Assembly: GCF_000787575.1 (NCBI RefSeq)
Contig: NW_012236517.1
Location: forward strand, 65,272 to 129,271
Source of the DNA: Acytostelium subglobosum LB1
Lineage: Eukaryota > Evosea > Eumycetozoa > Acytosteliales > Acytosteliaceae
Length of the DNA stretch: 64,000 nt
Direction of reading: 5' to 3'
Position numbers and translations under genes: made by a program. The notes under the pieces were generated by a model, which made no database searches, had not been told where the DNA came from, and was given only the letters and a program-made list of their open reading frames with translations. The stretch's first letter is position 1; the number at the start of each line of letters is the position of its first letter. Shown piece by piece: positions 21,843-33,356 of this stretch.

Positions 21843-22681
21843 TCATGGGGAGTTTAGGAATTGATCGATCACGTTGGATAGAGTAGTGATTGGAGATTCG
21901 GCATAGTTGAACTGGGCAGCATTGTATCCAAACTGTTGTGCTGCATGGACATTTGCCAACTTGTCATCGATGAATATGAACTGTGACTTGTTCAAAGGTC
22001 TGGCCACCTCCAGCAATAATATGTGCTCCCAACACTTTTGGAATATCTCTTGTTGTGGCTTATAACTGTCGACCATGTACGACACGATCAATCTCTCTGT
22101 GTCAGGGAATGCCTTCAAGAACATCGGATCACTGTCACGTATATAATTGAACCAATCCTTGCCATGATTCGAAAGGATGAACATGCTTAAAGTCGTAGTA
22201 ATAGTATGTTAATAAGGGCATTCATTACATAGATACAAGTGATACTCTATCATTCATACCTTGTACCGCTTTCTCTAAGTGTATTGACATATTGAAGACT
22301 GGGAGGGTTGCTGTGTAGCTCCTGTCTGGTCTGTTGAACGAAACTGTCGAGCAGCTGATCATCCATAGTCAACCCAATGTCATGGGCAACATCTTGCCAG
22401 AACTGTCTATCGGTGTAGTTGGCATCTATCCTTATCCTAGACCAATGTGTCTTTAAAGACTTGTTGAACACGTCCATCTTGGAAGGCATATTGTCTTGTA
22501 CATATTGTGTTGCAAAGGTGTACTGCATATCATTGGCAAGTACACCTCCGCAATCAAATATAATATACTTCTTATTGTTGTTAGACATGTTATTATTACA
22601 ATTAGTGATTGATGTTATTGTAACAATAATGAACATCAACAACAACAATGTGTGTGTTGTAGTTGTAGTAAATCTGATCAT
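21843..22681 (-). CDS. HAD-superfamily hydrolase with N-terminal signal/anchor segment
   Basis: Two exons on the minus strand (22681-22260 and 22185-21843) make about 254 residues. HAD motifs are all present: motif I IIFDCGGVLAND, motif II FILSNHGKDW, motif III Lys in SYKPQQEIF, motif IV FIDDKLANVHAAQQFGYNA. The helical cap between motifs I and II marks subfamily IA, closest in feel to YihX/epoxide-hydrolase-like phosphatases. The second position after the nucleophile Asp is Gly rather than Asp, as in the FDxGGV variant group. The first 27 residues (THTLLLLMFIIVTITSITNC) are hydrophobic, suggesting secretion or membrane anchoring. A downstream ATG at 22588 (MSNNNKKYIIFD) would give a cytosolic form. 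Substrate unknown. Confidence 0.88.
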
Positions 22682-22958
22682 TTCTATCTCTATGAACTCA
22701 TGATCATGTGACCAACAATAGTCTTCAATGATTGTAACAAGAAGAGTACATCAAGGTTATTAAGTGATGGGTAAGGGTATGGTAAGGGTAGGGTAGTGAC
22801 CTTGGACCCACCCTAACACTTCCAGGTGTTGCTCAATCAACTCTCTGATGGGTAGTTTGAGCGGGGAGGGTGTTGCAATGTTGTATTGTATTACTATATA
22901 TCTATCCATCCAGTTTGATGGTTGTTGACTCTATTACTACTACTACTACTACAAAGCA

Positions 22959-24895
22959 CTACTTCATCTCCTTGATTGGTACAGACTCCAACCATAGACC
23001 GTGTAGAGTATCGTACAGATTCTTGGTGACGCTGACCTTGTAGGGTGTTGGGTTGCTTGGTCTAAGATGGTCTTCCCGGATCTTGCCCAACTCTGACAAA
23101 CAGTAGGTACGTATGTCGGACAGACTTGGAAGTGGCTCACAAACGACACCTTGGTCAAACACCTTCTTGTGAAGATTGACGACGGAGGATGGTGTGACAA
23201 GCACTCTCTTCTGCTCCTCGAATGGATGCAAGCACATCACTCTCTTGCCAGCCTCTGGGATCTCATCTTGCACGTGTGCCGCTGAACCATTGTCCTTGTC
23301 ACCGTTGGTGTGGTGTGGCTGGATCACCAAGAGGTCGACCAGAGGATGGCCAGCCTCTCCAAAGATGCGGTAGGCAAGCTTTCTGCCTGGCAGTGTCACC
23401 TTGCTCGACTCTTGTGAGAGCTTAATACGTGGCTGTCCATTGATCTCCACGAGCTTGTACACACAACCAAGTGCTGGCTGTGCCTGGCATGTGACCAGAT
23501 TGGTTCCAATGGCAAACACATCAATCTCATGTCCTTGACGATTGAGTGCATTGATTGTCGCCTCATTCAGATCATTACTGGCCACAATCTGCAACTTGTC
23601 AAAGTAATCAATGCCATACTTTTGTCCAACCTTCTTGAACATCTTTCTGCTCTCTTTTGACAAGTATGACAAGTCTCCACTGTTTTTATAAGCGGGCAAT
23701 TGTCAGTTACTAATCATTCAATCATCATTATCGATTGGGTCCAACAACATACCTGTCAAGTCTAATACCAACACCTTGGTAACCAATCTCATGAAGTGCC
23801 AACGAGACACAGAGGAAGTTGGGTACACCAGAGTTGAGTGTGTCATAAGTGTCGACAAGGGCAAGGAATCCCTTGGGGAATGTTCTGGCATATGCCAAGA
23901 AGGCGTACAACTCTGAAAGTACTGTTGTCTTGAATTCGAGCTCATCTCTGTACTTCAGTGCCAGCTTTAGAAGGTCATGAGTCTTTCCATTCGGATCGAG
24001 GACAGTTGACTCTGGGAGGTCATCAATCGCTAAGAATATGTTGAGTGTTAGTGAGCGAGCTAGCGAGCGGGTGTCAAAGCATCGACTTACAATGATAAGA
24101 TGTGACAAAGCTATGTGCATGTGTACCACGAACGGGAACACCAAAGAAGCAATGAGCAAGGACGTTGCTGGTACCATCAGCACCACCAAGGTAGGCATAA
24201 CGTGATGCTGACATGGCTCCATCTGGACCTTGAGCTCTGCGCAGACCAAACTCTAGCATGATCTTGTCCTTGCCACAGGCGAGTCTGTGACGGGCAGCAT
24301 TGGTTGCGATCAAACTTGCAAAGTTGACCAGACAGAGCAGGGTAGTCTCGAGCAGTTGGCAGATGGCCAGTGGACCCTCGACACGAATCAGAGGGATGCG
24401 AGGGAACACGATTGAGCCCTCCTGGATGGCGTAGAGCGACACCTTTGATGCGTCCAGCTTGGAGAGGTACTCGAGGAAGCCCTCGTCACAATCGGGCAAG
24501 ATCGATCGCACATGCTCAATCTCGGATTGAGTAAAGTGGAAGTCGGACACGAAGCGAATCACCTCCTCCAGACCGGCAAACACGGTGAACTCGCCACCAA
24601 ACGGGTTCTTGCGGAAGTAGAGATCAAAGACGGCAGGGTTGTCGTGACGGTGATTGCGCCACAAACTGTAGGCCATCGTTATCTGATACATGTCTGTGAG
24701 CAAAGGTGTGACGAAGCCATTCAATGGCTTCAGACTGCCCTGCTTCTCCTCGTCCTGATAGACATAGTTGACTGTTGTAGCGCGCTTTAACTCTCTTGAC
24801 TTTACATGACTATGTGAGCCTGCCAAGTCTGCATTACTAAGTTTTCTCTTTAGTGATGTAACTGGTGTTGTTGTCGTTGGCGTGTTGCTTGACAT
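22959..24895 (-). CDS. nicotinate phosphoribosyltransferase
   Basis: Three exons (24895-24091, 24029-23753, 23679-22959) give about 600 residues. It should make nicotinate mononucleotide from nicotinate and PRPP with ATP, the first step of the Preiss-Handler NAD pathway, in the cytosol. Family landmarks: [15 protein letters not shown] near the start, [55 protein letters not shown], and across the second splice [17 protein letters not shown], all expected near the substrate-binding site. The N-terminal 55 residues (Thr-rich, then Lys/Arg-rich) are extra compared with animal enzymes. Length is a little above the usual 530-560. Both introns preserve reading phase and highly conserved motifs cross them, so the gene model is firm. 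Confidence 0.95.
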
Positions 24896-25484
24896 CTTAT
24901 TATTATCTCTTTATATGTATATTATGTTTAAGTTCAATGTAATAATAATAATAATTATGTCTGTCAGAAGTCAAAAGATCATCGAGAGAATTAATATCTT
25001 CTTCGAAGAAGTGTGTGTTTTCGAGTTTGTTCACCCTGAAGATGCGATCATCAGGTGTGGTGTCACTTTTAATTTATTGGATTGATTTATTAATTTAATA
25101 TTGATGGTATAGTTCCAACAATCTTGGTTCATCAGGTGATTGTTCACTTGTTTTTTATTGATCAAAACGAAAGAGATAATAATAACCTCTCAATTTGATT
25201 ATATTAATATTAATTACAAATTATTTGATGATCGGGGATCGCAATAATGTTGTAAGTGGGTGGTGGGGTGATGGAAGGAGGGTGGTTTGAGCATTGGCTC
25301 ATCAACAATAGTGTGAATGAGTTGATAGTGAATGAGCAGTGATAGACAGGACACTGTAGGGAGATAGAGTGAAGAAAGAAAAGAGATAGAGATAGAGTGA
25401 ATAGTAGAGTAGTAGTAGTAGTCACTAATGTTAATGCTAACAACATAAAAATATCATATCACAATCACTTTATTAAACTAAAAC
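24896..25484. other. divergent promoter region with small ORF and palindrome
   Basis: Spacer between divergent genes. It holds a 14-bp palindrome CTTCTTCGAAGAAG (24998-25011) and an isolated 42-codon ORF (24957-25085) beginning MSVRSQKIIERIN that I could not connect to anything. The last 250 bp are purine-rich (GATAGA, GTAGTA repeats). Confidence 0.45.
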
Positions 25485-27074
25485 ATGGACAACAACTACA
25501 ATAGAATAGTCATAGGAAGAATTAATAATAATCAATTGAGTATACCAGATAACTTATTACGTTTTATATTAAGTTTCTTAAAGGATACTGTTAGACATCA
25601 TGAGACAACATGGAATCCATTGGCTGCAACATCTTTAGTCTCTACATATTGGATGACACGTATTGCCCCAAGATCAATCAACTCTCTCTCACTACTGGAG
25701 TATAATCTACAGTTCCTACACCAGTTCCCAGAGTCAGTGTGTCGCATGATAACCGGTGGCAGCACGACACAACAACAATACAACAACCGACAACATCTGA
25801 ATAATATAAGACATATGTTCAATCTGAACAAGTTGACCATCACCTTTGACCCCGTCAACTCGGCACTGACTCGCATGTCTCGACAGAGCTTCGTGAACAT
25901 GGTCCGCGAGATAGACATCAACAACGTCTGGTGTCTTTCAATCACCTCCATCACACTGGTCAACATCTCGGGCGGTGACCAGCTACGCTTCTTGCCTCTA
26001 CTCGTCAATCTAGAACGCCTTCGAATCTATCTCATAAACTACAATCGCATCGCCATCAACTGGAACCACATGGTCAAGAACAATCCGTCGCTACAACACA
26101 TCTCTATCAAGTCGTCGTCCAAGACCATCCAGCTGATGGACAGCATCGACATCTCGTCCATCCCCGAGAGGATCAGCTCCTTCTCATTGTCGGCCAGCAT
26201 GATCGGCGTCAAGAACAAGATTGTCAGCAGTATGCGCAACAATCTCAATCTGCGCAAGCTCTACCTGGACAGCATCGTCATCAACTACCAAGGCCTGGCG
26301 CTACTACTACCCACGCTGGTCAACCTCGAGGATCTCGCCTTGATACATATCTACAATCCGGCCAAATGGATGCACATCAATCGTCACGTGCTCAGTGGTC
26401 TGACCCATCTTCGTCGTCTATCAATCGATCATATCATACCAGAGCCAGGCATGACCATACCACCTCAAAACTACAACATACTCTATGAGGAGCTGATCCT
26501 TTTATCCAGTCAATTGGAGCGTTTAAAGTTAAAGAATCTAGAGCTGGACCTAACGCAATTCCTGCCAATCCTCAGCTCAATGACGAAGCTGCAGCGTCTC
26601 TCCATCGATGACACGAGCGATGAGATGGCCATGGTGCTGGATGCTCTCTGGCAACCTTCAAGCCTCAACAAACTATCGATCAACTCTAGTCGTACGCTAC
26701 TTCCAGCGATCGGCACACTAATTGAAAGGACCAAGACGATCAATCACCTGTCCATATCAAACTTGGCACCAGATGACAGTGAATCACTTGTGCCCAGTCT
26801 CTTGATGAACAGGTCGCTGGCAGAGCTGTGTGCCGATCATCTCATGGACCAACAGGATCGTCTACCATTCGTCGTGCACAACAAGTCTAAATTCCAGGCC
26901 AAACAACAGTCCAAGCATCATCACTATGAGAACACTCTGTTGCAGAGGATGTTCTACATACTTCAGAAGCATCAAGTACCTGCCAACGATGACGATGTTG
27001 ACCCCATCATCCCGCCAATCACTGGCGTCTCTACTACCATACCAACCCCAATACAAGGTGGACACAGCTTCTGA
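25485..27074 (+). CDS. F-box/leucine-rich-repeat-like protein
   Basis: Intronless frame of 529 codons from the ATG at 25485. An F-box-like helix pair opens the protein (LSIPDNLLRFILSFLKD, then ATSLVSTYWMTRIAP). The rest shows irregular leucine-rich repeats, for example LVNLERLRIYLINYN, LNLRKLYLDSIVIN, LTHLRRLSIDHIIP and MTKLQRLSIDDTS. Such proteins would present substrates to SCF ubiquitin ligases, with the repeats binding the substrate; this is inference from architecture. The last 70 residues are polar. Two other intronless genes of the same general layout are at 51349 and 53025, but similarity between them is weak. It is unusual here in having no intron despite its length. Confidence 0.7.
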   Translation: MDNNYNRIVIGRINNNQLSIPDNLLRFILSFLKDTVRHHETTWNPLAATSLVSTYWMTRIAPRSINSLSLLEYNLQFLHQFPESVCRMITGGSTTQQQYNNRQHLNNIRHMFNLNKLTITFDPVNSALTRMSRQSFVNMVREIDINNVWCLSITSITLVNISGGDQLRFLPLLVNLERLRIYLINYNRIAINWNHMVKNNPSLQHISIKSSSKTIQLMDSIDISSIPERISSFSLSASMIGVKNKIVSSMRNNLNLRKLYLDSIVINYQGLALLLPTLVNLEDLALIHIYNPAKWMHINRHVLSGLTHLRRLSIDHIIPEPGMTIPPQNYNILYEELILLSSQLERLKLKNLELDLTQFLPILSSMTKLQRLSIDDTSDEMAMVLDALWQPSSLNKLSINSSRTLLPAIGTLIERTKTINHLSISNLAPDDSESLVPSLLMNRSLAELCADHLMDQQDRLPFVVHNKSKFQAKQQSKHHHYENTLLQRMFYILQKHQVPANDDDVDPIIPPITGVSTTIPTPIQGGHSF

Positions 27075-27177
27075 TACAAGTATGAGGTGCAACAGTGATA
27101 TTAAATGCATCACTGCTTCATATATATATGTATTGTACAATCAAAAAGGGATCGTGTCTTACAATCTCTCTCTTCTC

Positions 27178-30100
27178 TTATGATGATGTTGATGATGATG
27201 TTGTCGTAGTTGGGATAGGGATAGGTACGTTTGCTGCTTCTTGTCCTTGCTTTAGCTCGTAGAATAGGACATAGGCCTCTGGCGATCTAACTGATGACTC
27301 ACTGATTGAATAATATGAGGAGTCACTGACCATAAACCATCGGTCTCTATACTTTACGCTGGCAGTGTAATGTCCTCCACCCATTCCACCCATGTGATTC
27401 TATAGTCGTAGCGAGATTGGTTAGTATCCATTGACAATCATTCAACCAGACATGATAACATACGGAGACGGCGTAGAGTTGATAGATTGGAGGTATACCG
27501 GCTTTGTTCAACACCCATCTTGACAGGTCCAGATTGTCCAGTGGGAAGTCTATGTATGCGTTGATCTTTTCATGTCTCTGATTGTACTGGAAACGCTTCA
27601 GATGTATGATCAGGAATCTTGGTGTCTTCCAGATCTCAAGTTTCTTTGTTCCCTGTGATTGATTAAGTGATTGATTGATTGAGTGAGTGATGGAGTGAAT
27701 GGTACCTTGGATTGATTGAGTGGACTTACTTCATTGTGTTGCTTGCAACCTGGACAGAACCAGGTATCGTTGGGACCTAGCTTCTCGTTCTTGGTGAACA
27801 GACTGAGACAGTCGTTGAGGTTGATCTCTCCTCGGCGTTGTGTCTTGAGTGCCACAGTTTGATCCTGCTTGACCAGGTGATGATTGTCCAATGATTCACT
27901 GTCCTCAAAGAAGGGCAATGCCTCTGGTCTCCAATCGATGATAATATTGTTGCATCCTTCACTCCAGAACTTGGGCTTGGTGAACACCTCCTTGAGTGGC
28001 GCGCCATCACACGTTATAACGCATCCTGTGCAGCCATTGGTACATCGATCACAGACATTACCATATCCATTGGCGGTCTTCAATACAAATGGATACATAT
28101 ATTCATTCTCAGACTCATCGTCTGTGATTGAGCTATTATCATCGTCCGTTGCCAACTGACTAACATCTGGATTGGAGAAGTTCTCTGGTGTGCTAACAGG
28201 GCTGTCCTTGTTATCTTGGTGACCACCGTTTGTTTGTTTGTTGGCTGCAGTAGTTGTTGTCGTCGCAGATGTTGATGTTGGTGCTGCTGTGGTGGTTGAG
28301 GAGTGCGCTGACACCAGGCTCTCCTTGGATGAGCGATGGACGGCTGAGCGCCATCCTTTCTTAACTCGATGTCCAACTCGCTCCCAAACCATACGATAGA
28401 TGTCCTTGCAGGTGACTTGGGAGAACTTGCACAGTATGACGAATGGGATGAGCATCAGGTCCTTGTGTCTGCGATGCACGATATGTAGACGTGACACCTC
28501 TTCACCCGATCCTGGCGGCAGCTCGTAGGCAATGAGTGTCTCGCGCTCCTTGATAAATGAGAGCAACTTCTGATCGCTCAAGAAGGTGTAGATCCTGTTG
28601 TTGAAAATCTCTGCCAGTGCGATGCAGGTGGATGGGATGCCCGTCAGCATGGACAGCTCAATTCTCAGTGTCTGGACATAATCGCGTCTGTTCAGTTTGA
28701 TACAATATCTTATTGGTGCCATTGCATTGTTTAGACTATAGACGCCCTGTGCATCAGGTCCAATTGGTCCAACTGGCTTACACCTATACAGCAATATCTC
28801 AAACAGTCTATCGTTGGATATAGGTATTGGCAATGTAACAAACATGAATGGATCGAATGTAATGCTGACCTTTGAGCACTTGCTACACACCAACGTACTC
28901 TTATATTGTCCTATGTTTGAATGGCGGGCGGAGTTAGTACCGGTGAGAGGCACATGCTCATGCTTTCAATCATACATACCTTGGAACAGATCAACTACAA
29001 CTGATTGATTCCTCCTGAGATGATTGTCCCAGTATTCGGATGCCACGATGGAGTCCTCCCTTGGCTCCTTGGGGTCCTCCTTCTCCTCGATGTATGGCTT
29101 CTTGAGCACTCTGTTCATGTCCTCGTGCAGTCCATCGAGCAGGAATGAGATGAGCTCGTGAGAGTCCTGTTGTGAGTAGCCACTGAACTGTGGCGCATAT
29201 CGACCAATGATCCACTTGAGGTTCTTGGGTGCAATACATGATGAGCCCGACCACATGTCACGCATCAACTTGCCGTAGATCTCGGCAATCTGGCCCTTCA
29301 TGCCCAGTGGATTGACCTTGTTGATGTCACTCACGTAGCGGCCAGAGAGGAAGAACTCGGTGAATGGCATTGTGTGTGACAGACACTGCAAGGCAGAGTT
29401 CATAAAGCATGTGTTGCCAAGGTTGGTCAGACCGCACACACCTCTATGCTTGGCCAACTGTTGTGAGGGGTCGGCGACATAGGTGGCGGAGGCGGGCGCG
29501 GAGGATGAGGCAGCCGCACCAACACCCGAGGGATGGGCTTGCGCCGCATCCTTCTTTGGCGCCAACTTGCCCTTGAGCTTGCTAAAGAATCCACTTCGAT
29601 GCTCATCACTGCTGGCGTGGAATGAGATGACGTTCAGACGATCAAACTTTAGGTCTTCCAAACTGATCGTATTCTTCTTCAACTCTTTCAACTTGACATT
29701 ACGATGCTTGCCAATCGTATGTCTGTACATCACCAGCTTGCTTGAATCCGCACGTTCCCTTGCAGCATAAACTCTCTAATGTACTCAGTGGGGACCTTCG
29801 ACTCCTCTGAATGATAAAGTCATAATGTTGACTCTTTGGCTGTGTCTGTTGTGCTTGTGGCTGTACCTGTGTCTGTGGCTGTGGTTGTGATGGACTGCTT
29901 TCAGTTCCATTTAGTGTAGCATGGCCATTCGATTGACCATTGACATTGTGATGATGACCATTGGTGGATTGTGCTGGAGTGGGGACGGACTGAGGTGGCG
30001 GAGCGATCAGGTTGTGATTGTATCTATGCACGTATTGCAACATGATGATCACTGGATGTACCTCTACCACTCGCTCATTCTTAATGCCAACCTCTATAAC

Positions 30101-30616
30101 CGACCTCTTGATCTCTGGACCGCCACCATACAGTCGATGCAGATGTTGCCAAGCAGCTTCTGGTATGATCTCGTAGTCATCTCGTTCGCGAACTGTCACT
30201 GACAGTATTGGCAGTGTCTCTGAATCGTCACGCTCGATCAACGACCTGTTGTTGATAGGCTCTGGCGGAGGTATATCAAAGAATGAGTTGTCCGTGGCCA
30301 TGGATGCTGTGGTGGCGCTGTGTCCATTGACTGGTGCCGCTGGGATGGCGCCAGCAGAGTGATGGCCATCCTCCAAACCAACATAGTTCCTCCACGTTGC
30401 CATCCACTGAGCAGATATTAGGAACATGGATTGGCCTGTGACCAGCTTGTCAGCTGACCGCATCGCATCCAGTACCTGTCTCTTCTGATCCTGTCTACTC
30501 TCATTGATCTTGATCATCTTTATTCTCTCACTATCATCTCCACACTCTTTAATACCGCTACTATGATGTTGTTGTTGTTGAAGTTGTTGGTGATGTTGAT
30601 GCTCTGTCTCTAACAT
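27178..30616 (-). CDS. DUSP-domain ubiquitin-specific protease (USP4/11/15-like)
   Basis: Exons on the minus strand: 30616-29867, 29775-28980, 28910-27730, 27652-27464, 27399-27178, about 1,045 residues. It should remove ubiquitin from proteins as a cysteine protease. The Cys box is [20 protein letters not shown], the His box [34 protein letters not shown] crosses a splice and carries zinc-ribbon cysteines, matched by WFCPGCKQH. Upstream is a DUSP domain ([34 protein letters not shown]) and a ubiquitin-like part ([19 protein letters not shown]). A long low-complexity insert splits the catalytic domain. The reading frame changes near 29760-29870: a 91-bp intron (29776-29866) fits phase, but a one-base frameshift would keep a better ubiquitin-like fold. 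Confidence 0.9.
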
Positions 30617-31567
30617 CTTATTATCTCTATATCTCTATATCTCTCTCTTTGTCTGTCTGTCTGACTGACTTCCTTTGCTAGTTACACCAACTACTCCTTG
30701 TTTCTGTGTTCGGTTGTTATTGGTTGTAATAGTCGTTGTCTATATAAGTATGAATATGAAGATGTCAATATGTATCTCTATCTATCTATCTATCTCTATG
30801 TTTATCTCTATTCTCAAACAAACATTAACAACAACAATAACAAAGATGATTAATTCAATGGATTGCAATGTTGTTGTTGTAGTTAGCCCATCCATCCATC
30901 CAACTCATCATCGACAACCTTCAACATCACATGCTATTGGTCTTGCAAGCAAGCAATCAAGCATGTCTCACTCCACAACAACAACAACAACAACAATGTT
31001 GTTGTAATGATGAGATTCAACTAGTTAACTTCTCAATACACATAATGTGAAGTGTGTGTCTGTCTATCTGTGGTTGTGTGTTGTCTGTGCATGATCAGAG
31101 AGAGTATATGGTGTGAACACTGTTGTTTGTTCACTCACTCTTTCACTCTATTTGATTGGATTGTGATTGATTGATTGATTTGATTGATTGATTGGCAACT
31201 AGTGTCTATTTGTGGTCCACCGTGATCATATCTCAATTAACCTACATTTGACCTATTCTTTGTAATTGTGTGTGTGTGTATGTATGTATATATGTATGTT
31301 GTTTAGAAGTATTATATTAACATAACATGACCTGAAACTCTAAATGAATAATAATATCACCATATTGAAACAATGTTGAACCATTTTCAATGAAGTTAGA
31401 CCTCACAAGACCGTGAAGCTTTAATTAAAAAGTCAAACATTGTCAACAAAAACCTGGATCAGGGAAGAATGTTCCCAAACAGCAGCAGTTTTTTTTGCTG
31501 TCATTCTAAGGTTGGTCCAAAGATATAGAGACATAGAGACAGAGAGACAGAGAAGGGACAAAGAGAG
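30617..31567. other. divergent promoter region, low complexity
   Basis: About 950 bp between the USP gene and the B-box gene. It holds CTAT/CTCT runs near 30630-30810, CAACAA and TGTGTG repeats, and CAAT/TGAT tetranucleotides at 31150-31190. No gene seen. Confidence 0.5.
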
Positions 31568-33175
31568 ATGGAACCATGCAGCGATGATTTGATGGAAGTG
31601 GAAGATGGTCTTAAGATGTGTACTTTACACAAGAATGAGCAACAGAGTATTATATGTTATGAATGTCACGAGCTCATATGTCATGTATGTTTGGCCAGTG
31701 AACTGCACAACAAACATCACTTTGAACACTTGGATGATTTAAAGACACAATTCACCAATTCCAATAACAACAAGAGGACAAAGAGGATTGATGCCAGACT
31801 CGACTCACTCTGGGACACATTGCAAAGCCTGGCATTCTCCTACGAGACCCATCTTACCTCGCAAAGATCTGTCGCTAATCAGTACAGAGAGTTGCATGAG
31901 TTCCTAATGAGGGACGAGAGTCTTCTCATGAAGACGATCAATGAGAGTCTAGAAAAGACCAAGACATCAATCAACAACATCATCGATGAGATTGCCACGA
32001 TCAATGCACGAACAACTCACGATCTAAAAGACTACATTGTTGTCAATGGAGATGAAGATGATCAAGTTGATGGCAGAGTTGGAAAGTTGGTGCAAACGAT
32101 TCAATCATCAAAGTCAATCGATCAATTCATTGGCAAGTCGTTCAAGGAATGCGACGATATCCCCATGTGGGGTGATGGTCAGTTGATGGACTTTGTAAGA
32201 AGGGTATCACAGTCCACCCAGGCCATACACAATGTCATTGAGCCAATATGGGTCCAGTTTGATTCATACCATTTGGAGAGCGGTATTATGGAGCTCTTTA
32301 ATAAGTCTACCATCATTGAAGCTCCCAAACAAAAGACTGAACATGGCTTCAGGAACCACATCTTCTCATACTGGAATGACTCTTGCTCGATGCTCTCATT
32401 GGACACTGGTGAGTGGACTGTCTTTGATGATAAGTGCACACCAAGAAAGCGCATATTCAGATCGGTTGTATATGCCCGAGACAGTGTCTATGTGTTTGGC
32501 GGGGAAGGAACACCAAACACATACTCTCGCTTCTCACTCATCGATCAAAAGTGGCACAATGACCTGGAGATCATCGGTGTCGATGGTGGAGAAAGCATAT
32601 CAACATGCTACGATGGTGACAAGCACATCTACTTGGTCGGTGGATTCCACAACAACATGCTATTGGACCGAGTTGATTGTTTCAACATTGACACGCAGCA
32701 GTTCACGTCATTTGGAAAAATGAAGAATGCGACCCGATCATCACACACATTCATCCATGGCAAACTGCTGTTTGTCGTTGGTGGCTATGTTGATATTGAA
32801 TGCACAACCTCACTTGCCAACGTCTGGTCATTCAACCTGGAAACCAAGAAACGTGCCCTCTTCCTCAAGACTAATTTCAAACCGGAAGAAGTCCTCCAGA
32901 CTTGCTACGATGGAATGCACCATGCTTTCATTATTGGCGATGAGACCTCCCTATTGGTCGAGCTATGCAACGAAAGGAAGACCAATGAGATCTGCTTGAA
33001 CATCACCGATCCAAACTTGACATTAATCAATACCAAAACCCATGGATTGGTGATAGTGGATGGAGCTGGACACAACACCAGATACAAAGTATTGAAAGAT
33101 AAATGGGTATCGCTCAAAGACAACGACCCTGTGGAGGATAGGCATTCCTTTGGGACATGTTATATCTATCATTGA
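31568..33175 (+). CDS. B-box zinc finger protein with kelch-like repeats
   Basis: Single frame of 535 codons. A B-box-type zinc finger is at residues 18-55: CTLHKNEQQSIICYECHELI then CHVCLASELHNKHHFEHL, with the Cys/His ligands in place. A coiled-coil region follows (about 75-170). From about 285 on there are kelch-like repeats, e.g. DSVYVFGGEGTPNTYSRFSL, KHIYLVGGFHNNMLLDRVDC and KLLFVVGGYVDIECTTSL, which would make a beta-propeller. This combination without a RING finger is a common dictyostelid architecture; it probably works as an adaptor or scaffold rather than as a ubiquitin ligase on its own. No partner can be inferred. Intronless. Confidence 0.88.
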   Translation: MEPCSDDLMEVEDGLKMCTLHKNEQQSIICYECHELICHVCLASELHNKHHFEHLDDLKTQFTNSNNNKRTKRIDARLDSLWDTLQSLAFSYETHLTSQRSVANQYRELHEFLMRDESLLMKTINESLEKTKTSINNIIDEIATINARTTHDLKDYIVVNGDEDDQVDGRVGKLVQTIQSSKSIDQFIGKSFKECDDIPMWGDGQLMDFVRRVSQSTQAIHNVIEPIWVQFDSYHLESGIMELFNKSTIIEAPKQKTEHGFRNHIFSYWNDSCSMLSLDTGEWTVFDDKCTPRKRIFRSVVYARDSVYVFGGEGTPNTYSRFSLIDQKWHNDLEIIGVDGGESISTCYDGDKHIYLVGGFHNNMLLDRVDCFNIDTQQFTSFGKMKNATRSSHTFIHGKLLFVVGGYVDIECTTSLANVWSFNLETKKRALFLKTNFKPEEVLQTCYDGMHHAFIIGDETSLLVELCNERKTNEICLNITDPNLTLINTKTHGLVIVDGAGHNTRYKVLKDKWVSLKDNDPVEDRHSFGTCYIYH

Positions 33176-33356
33176 TGAATTAATTGGTTGATTAATTAAT
33201 TGATTGATGAATCAAGAAAACTCTAATAATAAATAATAATAACGACTAAATAACGACATATATATAATATGTGTTATAATTAATTACAATGAGGTTTGAT
33301 GTGATACATGACATGATCCATTTGTTGGATAGATGGGTGGGCCATTGTATCTCTCT

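Noticed and set aside
22770-22810. GGGTAAGGGTA-type repeats as telomere-like sequence
   Set aside because: Short, irregular and located in spacer between two housekeeping genes; more likely simple sequence.
24957-25085. 42-codon ORF (MSVRSQKIIERIN...) between divergent genes
   Set aside because: Composition is acceptable for a peptide but it stands alone, has no family and overlaps a promoter region; listed only as a note in that spacer.
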